NCBI GenBank assembly: GCA_900473185.1
Contig: UCKU01000020.1
Location: 1-64,000, forward strand
Length of the DNA stretch: 64,000 nt
Origin: Hyphomicrobiales bacterium
GTDB lineage: Bacteria > Pseudomonadota > Alphaproteobacteria > Rhizobiales > Rhizobiaceae
Direction of reading: 5' to 3'
Shown here: in pieces, positions 1 to 8,816 of the stretch
Numbering within the stretch: the first letter of the stretch is position 1
Layout: every line of letters starts with the position of its first letter
Translations under genes and position numbers: made by a program
The notes under the pieces: generated by a model
Databases searched by the model: none
Seen by the model: the letters and a program-made list of their open reading frames with translations, nothing else
Told to the model about the DNA's origin: nothing

Positions 1-224
1 CCGGCAACGATCAGCGTATCGAAACCGGGATCGCCGAAAGCTTCCGTTTCGACGATCATGCCGAGAGAATTGGCGATGGGGCCGCCGGTCTCCGAGAGAT
101 AATGGATGTCGTAGACCTTTTCGCCGATCTCGAGATTGGTGAATTCGAAGGCCGAGACGGCGGCAAGGCTCATGATCTGGAAACCGGGAAAAAGCAGGAA
201 GCCGATTTGCTGCATGGTCATCAT
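1..224 (-). CDS. GlxA-type transcriptional regulator, N-terminal fragment cut by the window edge
   Basis: The reverse strand reads MMTMQQIGFLLFPGFQIM and continues open to the window edge, about 74 residues. The IGFLLFPGFQ start is the first strand of the DJ-1/PfpI-like sensor domain found in GlxA-type AraC-family regulators. The C-terminal helix-turn-helix would lie outside the window, so the AraC part is inferred. Several ATGs (224, 221, 215) are possible starts. The gene is divergent from the SDR at 345 and is the obvious candidate regulator of it. Confidence 0.75.
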   Translation of the reverse strand, partial: MMTMQQIGFLLFPGFQIMSLAAVSAFEFTNLEIGEKVYDIHYLSETGGPIANSLGMIVETEAFGDPGFDTLIVA

Positions 225-237
225 GTCCTGAAAAGTG

Positions 238-276
238 GATGTCTTAAAAGGTGGTATATATGACATTTGGGACATC
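238..276. promoter_or_regulatory. Candidate divergent promoter/operator between the GlxA-type gene and the SDR
   Basis: The 120-bp divergent spacer carries GATGTC at 238-243 and its complement GACATC at 271-276. A related TGACAT lies at 261-266 and a TATATA-like element at 255-260. An AraC/GlxA-type regulator could use such half-sites. This is inference from pattern and position only. Confidence 0.3.
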
Positions 277-344
277 GGCAATCGGGCGTAAAACTCTCCT
301 CAAGCGCAAGGCAATCGGGCCGAGCACCAAATGGAGAAACGATC

Positions 345-1142
345 ATGGCACAAGAACACAAGGGTACGGCACTGGTCACCGGCGCATCCTCGGGCATCGG
401 AGCAATCTATGCGCATCGTCTGGCAAAGCAGGGCTACAATCTCATCCTCGTCGCCCGCAATGGCGAGCGGCTGAAGGCGCTGGCAAGCCGGCTGACCGAT
501 GAGACGGGCCGGACCGTCGAGACGCTTTCCGCTGATCTCGGCAAGAAGGACGATCTTGCCAAGGTCGAGAAGGTGCTGAAGGAAGATCAGAGCATTACCC
601 TGCTTGTCAACAATGCCGGCTTCGGCGGCACGGCGCCGCTGCTCGCGTCCCACGTCGACAAGATGCAGGAAATGATCGAGCTCAACGTGACGGCATTGAC
701 GCGGCTGACCTATGCGGTAGTGCCAGGCCTCGTTGCCCGCGGTGGCGGCACAATCATCAACATCGCCTCGATCGTCGCAATCGCGCCCGAGGTCCTCAAC
801 GGTGTCTATGGCGGTAGCAAAGCCTTCGTCCTCGCCTTCAGCCAGTCGCTGAAGCACGAGCTTGCCGACAAGAATATCCGCGTTCAGGTCGTGCTGCCGG
901 GTGCCACGGCGACCGAATTCTGGGGCATTGCCGGCACGCCAGTCGAGCACCTGCCGGGCGAGATCGTCATGTCGGCGGAAAACATGGTCGATGCTTCGTT
1001 GGCAGGCCTTGCCGCGGGAGAATTTGCGACGATCCCGGCGCTTGAAGATGCCGGCTTGCTTGCTGCCTATGAACAGGCTCGCCAGGCGCTGATGCCGAAC
1101 CTGTCACGTTCGGCTCCGGCTGCGCGCTACAAGATCGCCTGA
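345..1142 (+). CDS. Short-chain dehydrogenase/reductase (classical SDR)
   Basis: The 265-residue protein has the SDR cofactor motif TGASSGIG near residues 12-19, the NNAG motif, a serine in IINIASIV and the catalytic YGGSK (Y-x-x-x-K). Length fits classical SDRs. The start at 345 follows a GGAGAA Shine-Dalgarno; an upstream in-frame ATG at 267 would run into the divergent promoter and gives a non-family leader. It is probably a cytoplasmic NAD(P)-dependent oxidoreductase. The substrate cannot be read from sequence. A GlxA-type regulator is divergent to it. Confidence 0.9.
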   Translation: MAQEHKGTALVTGASSGIGAIYAHRLAKQGYNLILVARNGERLKALASRLTDETGRTVETLSADLGKKDDLAKVEKVLKEDQSITLLVNNAGFGGTAPLLASHVDKMQEMIELNVTALTRLTYAVVPGLVARGGGTIINIASIVAIAPEVLNGVYGGSKAFVLAFSQSLKHELADKNIRVQVVLPGATATEFWGIAGTPVEHLPGEIVMSAENMVDASLAGLAAGEFATIPALEDAGLLAAYEQARQALMPNLSRSAPAARYKIA

Positions 1143-1160
1143 AGACGATCGATAGCGAAG

Positions 1161-1193
1161 ACATCGTCCGCGGCAGGTCGCTGCGGACGATGT
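1161..1193 (+). terminator. Rho-independent terminator downstream of the SDR
   Basis: A perfect 11-bp inverted repeat, ACATCGTCCGC (1161-1171) and GCGGACGATGT (1183-1193), starts 18 bp after the SDR stop and runs into TTTTCTATT. It also lies just beyond the 3' end of the convergent hydrolase gene at 1197, so it may act on both strands. Confidence 0.75.
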
Positions 1194-1196
1194 TTT

Positions 1197-2225
1197 CTAT
1201 TGGGGGAGATCCGAGCGGAAGGCCGCTGCGACATTCTCGGCGAGGCGATCGTGGATGGTGGCCCGACTTGTTCCCCCGGGATCGTCACAGAGAGGTTCTT
1301 CACCTTCTTCCCGAAGGATCGCAGCGCCTCCCGGTTTGCATTCACTGAAGGCACTATATTGCGAAGCATCGCTCAGAAGATCGAAGTGCGCGCCGGGTAT
1401 AGCGTCCTTCAGGCCTGACACGCGCAGCCCAGGCCAGATCGTTGCCGGCGTGCCGAGATTGATGAGGCGGACCGGGATCGATATGTGCTTGAGGCTGTCG
1501 GGTGCGAAATTGGCGCCGAATTCAGGATCGATGACAACGGCCGCCTTCACCCGCGGATCGAGATGACAGCGAGCGATATTTTGCGGATCGATGGAATGAA
1601 GATCGATGCCGGCGCCGGCGAATTCGGCGCAGTCGACGCCTGTGCCGCCGGGGTCGCAGGAACGCGCGAAGCTTTCCGGATCGAGGCGGCCGCCTCCGAG
1701 GGAGAGTGCTGACGTTCCGCCGACAAGGAAGCCCAGCACGCCGACGCGGTTGCGGTCTATCTCGACAGACAATGTGCTGCGCTTCTCGATCGCAGTCAGG
1801 GCAGCGGAGAGATCGGCAGGCCGCAGCCATATTTCGCGGAGGCTCTCCTCGCTCGTCATCGTGTGCGGATCTGGCTGGCGCATCATCGCTACCGCGAAGC
1901 CTTTGGATGCGAGGCGTGACGCCATCCAGGCGCCGATGAACGGGCCGGATTTCAGGCCGCCGTGGGAAAGCAGGATCAAAGGGTGACTGCCGGCAGCGGC
2001 AGGCGCGTCCTGTTGCGCGGCCTCGCCGTTGAAAAGCGGACTGTCGCCGATCAGGATAGACGCTCCGCCTGCCATTGCCGGATACCAGAGCGTGATGTCC
2101 ATGCGGCCGCCGCGTTCCGGCACGGGGACCGAGAGGAAAGAAAGGCCGATAGTGTCGGCCGCATGTGCCGGGGTGTTGGTGGCAAGGAGGCAGGCCGACA
2201 GCAGCAGGGTGAGAAGATGTCTCAT
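1197..2225 (-). CDS. Secreted dienelactone-hydrolase-like alpha/beta hydrolase lacking the nucleophile serine
   Basis: The 342-residue protein begins with a signal peptide (MRHLLTLLLSACLLATN, ending near AHAA, residue 23). It has the alpha/beta-hydrolase HPLILLSHGG oxyanion segment and a nucleophile-elbow sequence VGVLGFLVGGTSAL. Relatives have G-F/H-S-x-G-G at the elbow; here residue 167 is Leu (codon CTT), so the catalytic Ser is missing. A candidate histidine in GAHFDLL is kept. The start at 2225 is chosen because it begins the signal peptide. The protein is probably periplasmic. It is either catalytically dead or carries a recent mutation or error at this codon. Confidence 0.75.
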   Translation of the reverse strand: MRHLLTLLLSACLLATNTPAHAADTIGLSFLSVPVPERGGRMDITLWYPAMAGGASILIGDSPLFNGEAAQQDAPAAAGSHPLILLSHGGLKSGPFIGAWMASRLASKGFAVAMMRQPDPHTMTSEESLREIWLRPADLSAALTAIEKRSTLSVEIDRNRVGVLGFLVGGTSALSLGGGRLDPESFARSCDPGGTGVDCAEFAGAGIDLHSIDPQNIARCHLDPRVKAAVVIDPEFGANFAPDSLKHISIPVRLINLGTPATIWPGLRVSGLKDAIPGAHFDLLSDASQYSAFSECKPGGAAILREEGEEPLCDDPGGTSRATIHDRLAENVAAAFRSDLPQ

Positions 2226-2292
2226 GAAAACCTCGGAACGAAGACCGCCACATGACGGCAAGGCGAGGTTTCCGTTGTTTCCCAGGTGAGTG

Positions 2293-2338
2293 AGACCCCG
2301 ATCATGATCGAGGTCGTTGCCGATCGCGATCAGGGTCT
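2293..2338 (-). terminator. Possible hairpin downstream of the PLP dehydratase gene
   Basis: AGACCC at 2293-2298 with a following GATC is mirrored by GATC and GGGTCT at 2328-2338. It lies just past the stop of the gene ending at 2357. There is no clear U-tract, so termination is only suggested. Confidence 0.35.
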
Positions 2339-2356
2339 TCGAGAGGTTATCGGCTT

Positions 2357-3331
2357 TTAGCCGAAGCGTTCCAGCGCCGTGGTGAAGACGTCGGCGTCGA
2401 TATTGCCGCCTGACGTGACAACGACCGTCGTATCGCTATCCAGCTGATCGCCATGGAAAAGTGCTGCTGCAAGGGCAACGGCACCACCCGGTTCCACAAC
2501 GATCTTGAGGCGCGTGAAGGCGAGGGCTACGGCGCGCAGCGCCTCATCATCCGTCACGACAATACCCTGTCCGGCCAGACGCTTGAGGATCGGGAAGGTA
2601 ATGTTGCCCGGCTGCGGCGTGATGATCGCATCGCAGATCGACCCGCTCATGGTGGCATTGCGCTCGATCTTGCCTGACGCAAGCGATCGTGTGGTGTCGT
2701 CGAAATTCTCAGGCTCGCAGGGGCGTACGCGAAAGCCCGGCGCACTCGCTTCCAATGCCAGGGCGATGCCCGAACTCAGGCCGCCGCCACCGCAGGGAAC
2801 GAGGACTTCGGCATTCCTGACGCCTTCCTCTTCCGCCTGTTCGGCGATTTCCAGCCCGGTCGTGCCCTGGCCGGCAATGACCAGCGGTTCGTCGAAAGGC
2901 TTGATGAGCGTCAGTCCGCGTTCGGCCGAAAGTCTCGCGCCGATCTCGTCGCGGTCTTCATTGGCGCGGTCATAGAGCACCACTTCGGCGCCGAAGGCGC
3001 GCGTATTGGCAATCTTCAGCTTCGGCGCATCGCTCGGCATGATGATGACGGAGGGAACGCCGTGCAAACGAGCGGCCAGCGCAACACCCTGGGCATGGTT
3101 GCCGGAGGAGAAGGCGATGACGCCCTTCTTGCGCAGTTCCGGATCGATGCCCGAGACGGCAGACCAGCCGCCGCGGAACTTGAAGGAGCCGGAATGCTGC
3201 AGGCATTCGGCCTTCACGAACAGCCGCCGGCCGGCGATTTCATCGAGGAAGGGGGAGGAGAGAAGCGGCGTGCGCCGCGCATGTCCGCGCAGGCGGGCCC
3301 TGGCGGCAACGATCATTTCAATGGAGGCCAT
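2357..3331 (-). CDS. PLP-dependent threonine/serine dehydratase family protein
   Basis: The 324-residue fold-type II PLP enzyme has the lysine motif SGSFKFRGGW (Schiff-base Lys), the SGNHAQGVA substrate/PLP loop and the glycine-rich phosphate cup CGGGGLSSG. It is short and lacks the C-terminal ACT-like domain of biosynthetic IlvA. It therefore fits catabolic threonine dehydratase, serine racemase or threo-3-hydroxyaspartate dehydratase types. The start at 3331 (MASIEMIVAARARL) has an AGAAGAG Shine-Dalgarno and matches family N-termini. It probably deaminates a hydroxy-amino acid; the exact substrate is unresolved. Confidence 0.88.
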   Translation of the reverse strand: MASIEMIVAARARLRGHARRTPLLSSPFLDEIAGRRLFVKAECLQHSGSFKFRGGWSAVSGIDPELRKKGVIAFSSGNHAQGVALAARLHGVPSVIIMPSDAPKLKIANTRAFGAEVVLYDRANEDRDEIGARLSAERGLTLIKPFDEPLVIAGQGTTGLEIAEQAEEEGVRNAEVLVPCGGGGLSSGIALALEASAPGFRVRPCEPENFDDTTRSLASGKIERNATMSGSICDAIITPQPGNITFPILKRLAGQGIVVTDDEALRAVALAFTRLKIVVEPGGAVALAAALFHGDQLDSDTTVVVTSGGNIDADVFTTALERFG

Positions 3332-3400
3332 GGGAATCTCTTCTGCTTTAATGCCGCTCATGCATAGAGCGCGCATCTTTGCTTGTGAACGGCGACTTTG

Positions 3401-4459
3401 TCACGGTGACATGAATATGACATTGGACGCCGCGCCACCCGATTCCCGCGGGACGCGCCGCTTTCTGAACTGTGTGGGGTTTTCGCCATTCATGCGCGCG
3501 AATTCGCGATTGAAATTGGACTTGCTGATGAAGCCGGAGTCGAACATCACCTGCGTTATCGGATGATCGGTGCCGACCAGCTGCTCGCAGGCGGCGCGGA
3601 TACGGAAGTCGTTCACATATTGCGAGACGCTCATGCCGTGGATGCGGTTGACGGCCGTGGAGACGCGCCGGGCCGGGAGATTCATCTTGCGGGCAATGCG
3701 GGTGAGATTGAGATCGGGATCGCGATAGAGCTGGCGCGCGCGCATCAGCGTATCGAGGGCAGCGGCGACGGCCTCGTCTTCTTCCGTTGTCGGCGGCGGC
3801 GGCGGCTCCTCAGATGTCGCCTCCGTGCTGCTCCCGCTACTCGCCACCGAAGCGGCGGTGCCAAGGATCAGCAGCGCGATAACGTTGCCGAGCGCGACGA
3901 TGGCGCCTGCATGAATGCCGCCGGTCTTGGTGAAATCGAAGCTGATGATGACGTCGGTGACGGCGGAGGCGATGAGGGCAAAGCCGGTGATCTGCAGCGA
4001 ACGATAGGAAAGCACCGCACCGTCAAGGCGGGAGGCGACGAGCGCATCTGGACCATGCCGGGCAAGCCAGAGCAGGGCCGCGCCGTAGCCAAGGAAGATC
4101 AGAATGATGGCGAGACTGATCGGCTCTGGATAGAGCGCGATCAAGACGACGATTGAGGCCGTCGGCAAAAGGTGTGGCCAGAAACGGGAAAGGGTGGGTT
4201 GCTCTTCCATAGCAAGCCCCTTGAAGCAGACCCAGGCGAGGGCCGCGATTGTTGTCGCGATCAACGATTGAATCGGCATGATCGCGATGACGTCGTAACC
4301 CCAGCGGATGCCGATCACGACGGATTGGAGGATGTAGAACCCGATCAGCAGCAGGAAAGGCCGCTTTTCGGCAAGCGCCCCATCTCCCTGCCGCAGCATG
4401 CGGATCAGCAGGATGGCAAGCAGCAGAGCCACGACGAAGGGCAAGGGAACGAAAATCAT
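3401..4459 (-). CDS. Membrane-anchored AraC-family transcriptional regulator
   Basis: The 352-residue protein has about seven hydrophobic segments in residues 1-230 (the first is MIFVPLPFVVALLLAILLI). A Glu/Pro-rich linker follows, then an AraC-type double helix-turn-helix near residues 250-345, ending SGFISKSNFNREFAR and NPTQFRKRR. This layout is that of one-component regulators with a 7TM sensor. The start at 4459 directly precedes the first membrane helix; longer reading-frame leaders are basic and unlike the family. It is divergent, across 167 bp, from the exported protein at 4627, a plausible target. Confidence 0.85.
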   Translation of the reverse strand: MIFVPLPFVVALLLAILLIRMLRQGDGALAEKRPFLLLIGFYILQSVVIGIRWGYDVIAIMPIQSLIATTIAALAWVCFKGLAMEEQPTLSRFWPHLLPTASIVVLIALYPEPISLAIILIFLGYGAALLWLARHGPDALVASRLDGAVLSYRSLQITGFALIASAVTDVIISFDFTKTGGIHAGAIVALGNVIALLILGTAASVASSGSSTEATSEEPPPPPTTEEDEAVAAALDTLMRARQLYRDPDLNLTRIARKMNLPARRVSTAVNRIHGMSVSQYVNDFRIRAACEQLVGTDHPITQVMFDSGFISKSNFNREFARMNGENPTQFRKRRVPRESGGAASNVIFMSP

Positions 4460-4626
4460 CGGCGATATCCGGCGGCAACAATGACCCTCAGAATGAACCC
4501 GATTGCGTTCGCGGTCGACCCGGATCGTGATCGAGGTCTCGAAATAGGGGCTGAAAATCCATCCTGAAAATGTCCTCGACGGGAGGGCCTCATTCATGGA
4601 CGGATTCCAATGATTATTCTCTTGTG

Positions 4627-5316
4627 ATGCCGGTGCTTCTGGTAGCTTCGGCAGCCGCTCTGCCGGACAAGGTATCGACAACTGCAATTCCCGATCTTTC
4701 CGGCGTGCGTGCGATTGCCATCAGCGGTGACGCAAGCTCGATCAACATCACCACGCGAAGCGACCAGCCCTATGGCGCATCACTCAGCGGGCGACGGAAG
4801 GGTTGGTTCTCGTCCTGGTATTCGAGCTGGTATTTTGCCGATTGCCGCGACAACAGCAACATGCGGGTCGAAAACACGGTCTTGCATATCGATATCGCCG
4901 CATCGTCGTGGCTGGACCCGTCCGACTGTGTGATCGAGGTGAACGCCAATGTGCCTGCTGGTGCGGCCCTCCGGATCGATCAGAGCGCTTTTACGGCAAG
5001 GCTCACTGGGCATTTTTCCGAGCTCGCGATTGCCGGAAAAGCGGCCGACATCACCTTGGACGGCCATGCCGGGGACATCGATATTCGCGCAGACGCCGTG
5101 CGGGCTTCCCTCGATTTCGACAGGGTCGAAGCGGACGAGAGAGTATCGATCCGCGCTCGTGCTCTCGATGCCTATCTCGGTTTCGGAGACAGCGCGCCGG
5201 TCGATTACAAGGTGACGGCAAAGGCTTCCTGGGTCGATGCCCTGCAGCCAAGCGTGCCGGGCGCCATGCCACGTGTCGAGATCGATGGCGATTTCGTTCG
5301 GGTCAGGATCCGCTAA
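4627..5316 (+). CDS. Predicted exported protein with DUF4097-like beta-repeat character
   Basis: The 229-residue product begins with a short hydrophobic stretch MPVLLVASAAALP, compatible with a minimal signal peptide. The body repeats strand-like segments such as AADITLDGHAGDIDIRAD, as in beta-helical putative-adhesin (DUF4097-like) proteins. I do not recognise a specific family with certainty. An alternative start at 4570 adds 19 residues but weakens the signal peptide. It ends 8 bp before the convergent gamma-glutamyltranspeptidase stop and is divergent from a membrane AraC regulator. Confidence 0.6.
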   Translation: MPVLLVASAAALPDKVSTTAIPDLSGVRAIAISGDASSINITTRSDQPYGASLSGRRKGWFSSWYSSWYFADCRDNSNMRVENTVLHIDIAASSWLDPSDCVIEVNANVPAGAALRIDQSAFTARLTGHFSELAIAGKAADITLDGHAGDIDIRADAVRASLDFDRVEADERVSIRARALDAYLGFGDSAPVDYKVTAKASWVDALQPSVPGAMPRVEIDGDFVRVRIR

Positions 5317-5324
5317 GCGGCTGT

Positions 5325-7067
5325 TCAATAACCGCTGGCTGAGCCTTCGGTCGCACGGTCGTCCATTGCGCCATTGTAGCGGGCGCCGCCGCCCTTCTGG
5401 ATGGCTGCAAGGCTCTTGCCGCCGACGAGAATACCGGCGGCCTGTCCCCAGACCGGAGCATCATTGCCGCCATCGAGCTTGTAGCCCATTGCGGCGAGCG
5501 CCTTTTCGGTATCCGGCGAGAGCGCAAAAGGCTCCAGGTAGACGGTGTCCGGCTGCCACTGATGATGGATGCGCGGTGCGTTGACCGCTTGGCTGATGTT
5601 CATGCCGAAATCGACAACGTTGAGGATCGCTTCCAGGGTGATCGTAATGATGCGCGAACCGCCGGGGCTGCCGATCACCATGAAGGGCTTGCCATCCTTG
5701 GTGACGATCGTCGGGCTCATGGAAGAAAGCGGCGTCTTCTTCGGCGCGATGGCATTGGCTTCGCCCTGTACGAGGCCATAGAGGTTCGGCACGCCGGGCT
5801 TGGAGGTGAAGTCGTCCATCTCGTTGTTGAGCAGCACGCCGGTGCCGGGTGCAACGACGCCAGCGCCGAAGGAGCCGTTCAGCGTATAGGTCACGGCAAC
5901 TGCATTGCCCTCGTCATCGATAACAGAATAATGCGTCGTCTCGGTGCTTTCCTTGCCGCCGAGCGGCTTCAGATTGGCCGAGGTGCCGGCCCTGTATGGA
6001 TCGATCTTGGCACGAATTGATGCCGCATAACTTCTGTCCAGCAGTTTGGAGACGGGATTGTCGATAAAGTCAGGGTCGCCGAGTGCGGCGTTGCGGTCCA
6101 CATAGGCATAACGCATGGCCTCGACCATGATGTGGACGGTTTCTGCCGATCCGTAGCCGAGATAAGAGAGCGGATAGCCTTCGAGGACGTTTAAGATCTC
6201 GCAGATGATGACGCCACCGGAGGAGGGTGGCGGCGAGGAAATGATGTCATAGCCGCGGTAATTGCACTCGATCGGCTTCAGTTCCCGCACCTTGTACTGC
6301 TCGAAATCCTCCTTGGCGAGAATGCCGCCCTTGGCCTGGCTGGCGTTGACGATCGCCTCGGCAGGCGCACCTTTGTAGAAGGCATCGGGGCCTTTTTCGG
6401 AGATGGATTGCAGGATAGCCGCAAGATCCGGCTGCACCAGCTTTTCGCCCGACGCATAGGGGCTGCCACCGGCTTTCAGGAAGATTTTGGCGGCCTCTTC
6501 ATCCTTGGCGAGCCGTTTGGCGCTGCTCGCGAAAGCGGCTGCATCGCCCTGCTCCAGCGTAAAGCCTTCCTTCGCATATTTTAAAGCTGGGGCGATCAGT
6601 TCTTCACGCTTCCTGGTACCGTATTTCTCGCGGGCTGTCTCGAAGCCCATGACCGAACCCGGTGTGCCGACGGCGAGATAGCCGTCGAGGCTGGCACGTG
6701 GGACGATGTCGCCTTTGGCATCGAGATACATGGTCTTGGTTGCCGCAAGCGGCGCGCGTTCGCGGAAATCAAGGAAGGTCGTTTTTCCATCCTTCATCCG
6801 GATCGTCATGAAACCACCGCCGCCAAGATTACCGGCCGTCGGATAGACGACGGCTAGCGCGTAGCCCACCGCGACCGCGGCATCGACGGCATTGCCGCCG
6901 CTCTTCAGCACGTCGACGCCGACATCGGTTGCCAGATGCTGGGCGGTGACGACCATGCCGTGTTCGGCTTCGACAGGTGCCGGCGAAGCGGCAAAAGCCG
7001 GCATCGGCGCAAGGTAAAGCGAAATGGCGGCGAGAATGGCGACGGATTGTCTGGGAAGGCGGTCCAT
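5325..7067 (-). CDS. ggt: Gamma-glutamyltranspeptidase precursor
   Basis: The 580-residue precursor has a signal peptide (MDRLPRQSVAILAAISLYLA to AFAA). It carries AGNLGGGGFMTIR, the autoprocessing nucleophile threonine in TETTHYSV (about residue 377), the NGSFGAG segment and the GSPGGSRI loop near the C-terminus. Length matches bacterial GGTs. After export it should self-cleave into large and small subunits and hydrolyse or transfer gamma-glutamyl groups from glutathione and related peptides in the periplasm. It is monocistronic. Confidence 0.95.
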   Translation of the reverse strand: MDRLPRQSVAILAAISLYLAPMPAFAASPAPVEAEHGMVVTAQHLATDVGVDVLKSGGNAVDAAVAVGYALAVVYPTAGNLGGGGFMTIRMKDGKTTFLDFRERAPLAATKTMYLDAKGDIVPRASLDGYLAVGTPGSVMGFETAREKYGTRKREELIAPALKYAKEGFTLEQGDAAAFASSAKRLAKDEEAAKIFLKAGGSPYASGEKLVQPDLAAILQSISEKGPDAFYKGAPAEAIVNASQAKGGILAKEDFEQYKVRELKPIECNYRGYDIISSPPPSSGGVIICEILNVLEGYPLSYLGYGSAETVHIMVEAMRYAYVDRNAALGDPDFIDNPVSKLLDRSYAASIRAKIDPYRAGTSANLKPLGGKESTETTHYSVIDDEGNAVAVTYTLNGSFGAGVVAPGTGVLLNNEMDDFTSKPGVPNLYGLVQGEANAIAPKKTPLSSMSPTIVTKDGKPFMVIGSPGGSRIITITLEAILNVVDFGMNISQAVNAPRIHHQWQPDTVYLEPFALSPDTEKALAAMGYKLDGGNDAPVWGQAAGILVGGKSLAAIQKGGGARYNGAMDDRATEGSASGY

Positions 7068-7129
7068 GAATTTCCCCTCAAAGGACGGCGATGGGAAAGA
7101 TATGGCGTCACTTCTGCGGCAGGCAATGA

Positions 7130-7984
7130 TCAGGCAAGAAGCTCGGCGAGTTTCCTGTTCGTGTCGTGCTCGTCGAGAGGCGTATAGACGATCAGCTTCA
7201 TGTCCGGCTGGCTCATCAGCGCAAGGCCGGTATGTTCGAAGGACATCAGGCCCTTGACCGGATGGTTCAGGCGCTTCACGCCGGTGAGCGGAGCCACGAC
7301 CTCATGGCGTGGCCACCAGGCACGGAATTCCGAACTTGCCTGCTGGAGCAGGGTGATGAGCCGCTCGAAATCCGGGTCGCCGGCATAACGGGCGCTGTCG
7401 GCGCGGAACATGGCGAGCGACACGCGGGCGACGGCCTCCCAGTCGACCAGCAGGCTGCGATGGAAATCATCGGCAAACAGCCGGTGCATGGTGTTGCGCT
7501 CGTCCGGTCCCAGCCGGTCATAACCGCCGAAGAGCAGGTCGGCGGCACGGTTCCAGGCCAGCACGTCCCAGCGGCGACCAAGTACATACGCCGGCTGCTG
7601 GGTCAGATTATCCAGCATTCGGCGCAGCGGCTCGTCGACCACTTCCGGCGCGGACGAAAGCAGCTGCGGCGGCTGGCGGCTGTTCAGGGTGAATAGATGC
7701 TGGCGCTCGGCCTCATCAAGGCGAAGCGCATCCGCGAGCGCGTTCAGCACCTGCGGGGAGGGGCGGATGTCGCGCCCCTGTTCCAGCCATGTGTACCAGG
7801 TGGTGCCGACACCGGCGATCATGGCGAGCTCTTCGCGCCTGAGCCCCGGCGTGCGGCGGCGAAAACCGTCCGGCAGGCCGACATCGACCGGGCGCAGGCG
7901 CTCACGGCGCGAGCGCAGGAACGCCGCGAATTCGCGGCGGCGGGCTTCGAACGTGTCCAGCTTCTGATCCATGGCGATAATCAT
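7130..7984 (-). CDS. XRE-family regulator with MmyB-like ligand-binding domain
   Basis: The 284-residue protein has an N-terminal helix-turn-helix (residues about 15-85, containing GLRREELAMIAGV and TWYTWLEQGR). Its C-terminal MmyB-type domain contains PAYVLGRRWDVLAWNRAA. This architecture is common in Actinobacteria and rhizobia for regulators adjacent to an SDR or oxidoreductase. It is divergent from the SDR at 8097 and probably represses it. Starts at 7984 or 7972 are both possible; neither has a clear Shine-Dalgarno. Confidence 0.9.
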   Translation of the reverse strand: MIIAMDQKLDTFEARRREFAAFLRSRRERLRPVDVGLPDGFRRRTPGLRREELAMIAGVGTTWYTWLEQGRDIRPSPQVLNALADALRLDEAERQHLFTLNSRQPPQLLSSAPEVVDEPLRRMLDNLTQQPAYVLGRRWDVLAWNRAADLLFGGYDRLGPDERNTMHRLFADDFHRSLLVDWEAVARVSLAMFRADSARYAGDPDFERLITLLQQASSEFRAWWPRHEVVAPLTGVKRLNHPVKGLMSFEHTGLALMSQPDMKLIVYTPLDEHDTNRKLAELLA

Positions 7985-7988
7985 ATCA

Positions 7989-7998
7989 GTATCAATAC
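7989..7998. promoter_or_regulatory. Candidate operator of the MmyB-type regulator
   Basis: GTATCAATAC, a near-palindrome with GTAT/ATAC arms, sits immediately upstream of the regulator start. It lies within the 112-bp divergent spacer that also serves the SDR. It is suggested by position and symmetry only. Confidence 0.35.
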
Positions 7999-8096
7999 CA
8001 GGATAAAATCAGGCCTGTTTGCGATTTTGGGACTCCGCAAGATGAGACCGTCCCGGCAACGAAGGCCGGAGGTTCGATCATATAAGGAGTATTCTC

Positions 8097-8813
8097 ATGT
8101 CATTGCAGCACGCAGTCGTTATCGGCGGCTCTTCAGGTATCGGCCTCGCCTCGGCGAGACTGCTTCTGGAACAAGGGTTTCGCGTCACCATCGCTGCACG
8201 GGACGAGGCGAAGCTCAAGGCATCGGCTGATCATCTTTCCGGCGAGATCGGAACGATCGCCATCGATGCCCGAGATCCCGCCACCGTGAAGCAGGCCTTC
8301 GAAAGTCTCGGATCCTTCGATCATCTCGTGTTGGCGCTGGGCAGCGGCCATGGCGCCGGTCCCTTCGCGACGCTTGACATGGCCGACCTGCTTGCCGGCT
8401 TGCAGACGAAGCTCATCCCGCATGCGGTGACGGCGCAGGCGGCTCTGCCGTTCCTGCGGCCAGACGGCAGCATTACTTTCGTGTCCGCAGTTAGTGCGCA
8501 AGCCGCGATGCCGGGAACCGCAGGCCTTGCTGCCGTCAATGCGGGAATCGAGGCGATGGTGCGGGTGCTCGCTGCCGAGTTGAAGCCACTGCGCGTGAAT
8601 GGCGTTTCACCTGGTGTGATCGATACGCCGTGGTGGGATTTCCTGCCCACCGAACAGCGTCAGGCCGTGTTCCAGGATTTTGCCGGGCGCACGCCGGTCG
8701 GTCGCATCGGCCATCCGGATGATGTCGCCAAGGCCGTCGCGTTCCTGATCTCGAACGGCTTCATGAGTGGTCACGTCCTGACTTGCGACGGCGGCATTCA
8801 CCTCGCGGCCTAG
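8097..8813 (+). CDS. Atypical SDR-family protein without the YxxxK catalytic pair
   Basis: The 238-residue SDR fold has GGSSGIG at residues 10-16 and the C-terminal SGHVLTCDGG typical of FabG-like proteins. The position of the active-site Y-x-x-x-K reads L144-A-A-V-N148, and the NNAG motif is replaced by LALGSGHG. The cofactor site is intact but classical SDR chemistry should be impaired. A strong Shine-Dalgarno (AAGGAG) lies 8 bp before the ATG. It is divergent from an MmyB-type regulator, and its 3' end nearly touches the convergent HxlR gene. Confidence 0.85.
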   Translation: MSLQHAVVIGGSSGIGLASARLLLEQGFRVTIAARDEAKLKASADHLSGEIGTIAIDARDPATVKQAFESLGSFDHLVLALGSGHGAGPFATLDMADLLAGLQTKLIPHAVTAQAALPFLRPDGSITFVSAVSAQAAMPGTAGLAAVNAGIEAMVRVLAAELKPLRVNGVSPGVIDTPWWDFLPTEQRQAVFQDFAGRTPVGRIGHPDDVAKAVAFLISNGFMSGHVLTCDGGIHLAA

Positions 8814-8816
8814 TCG

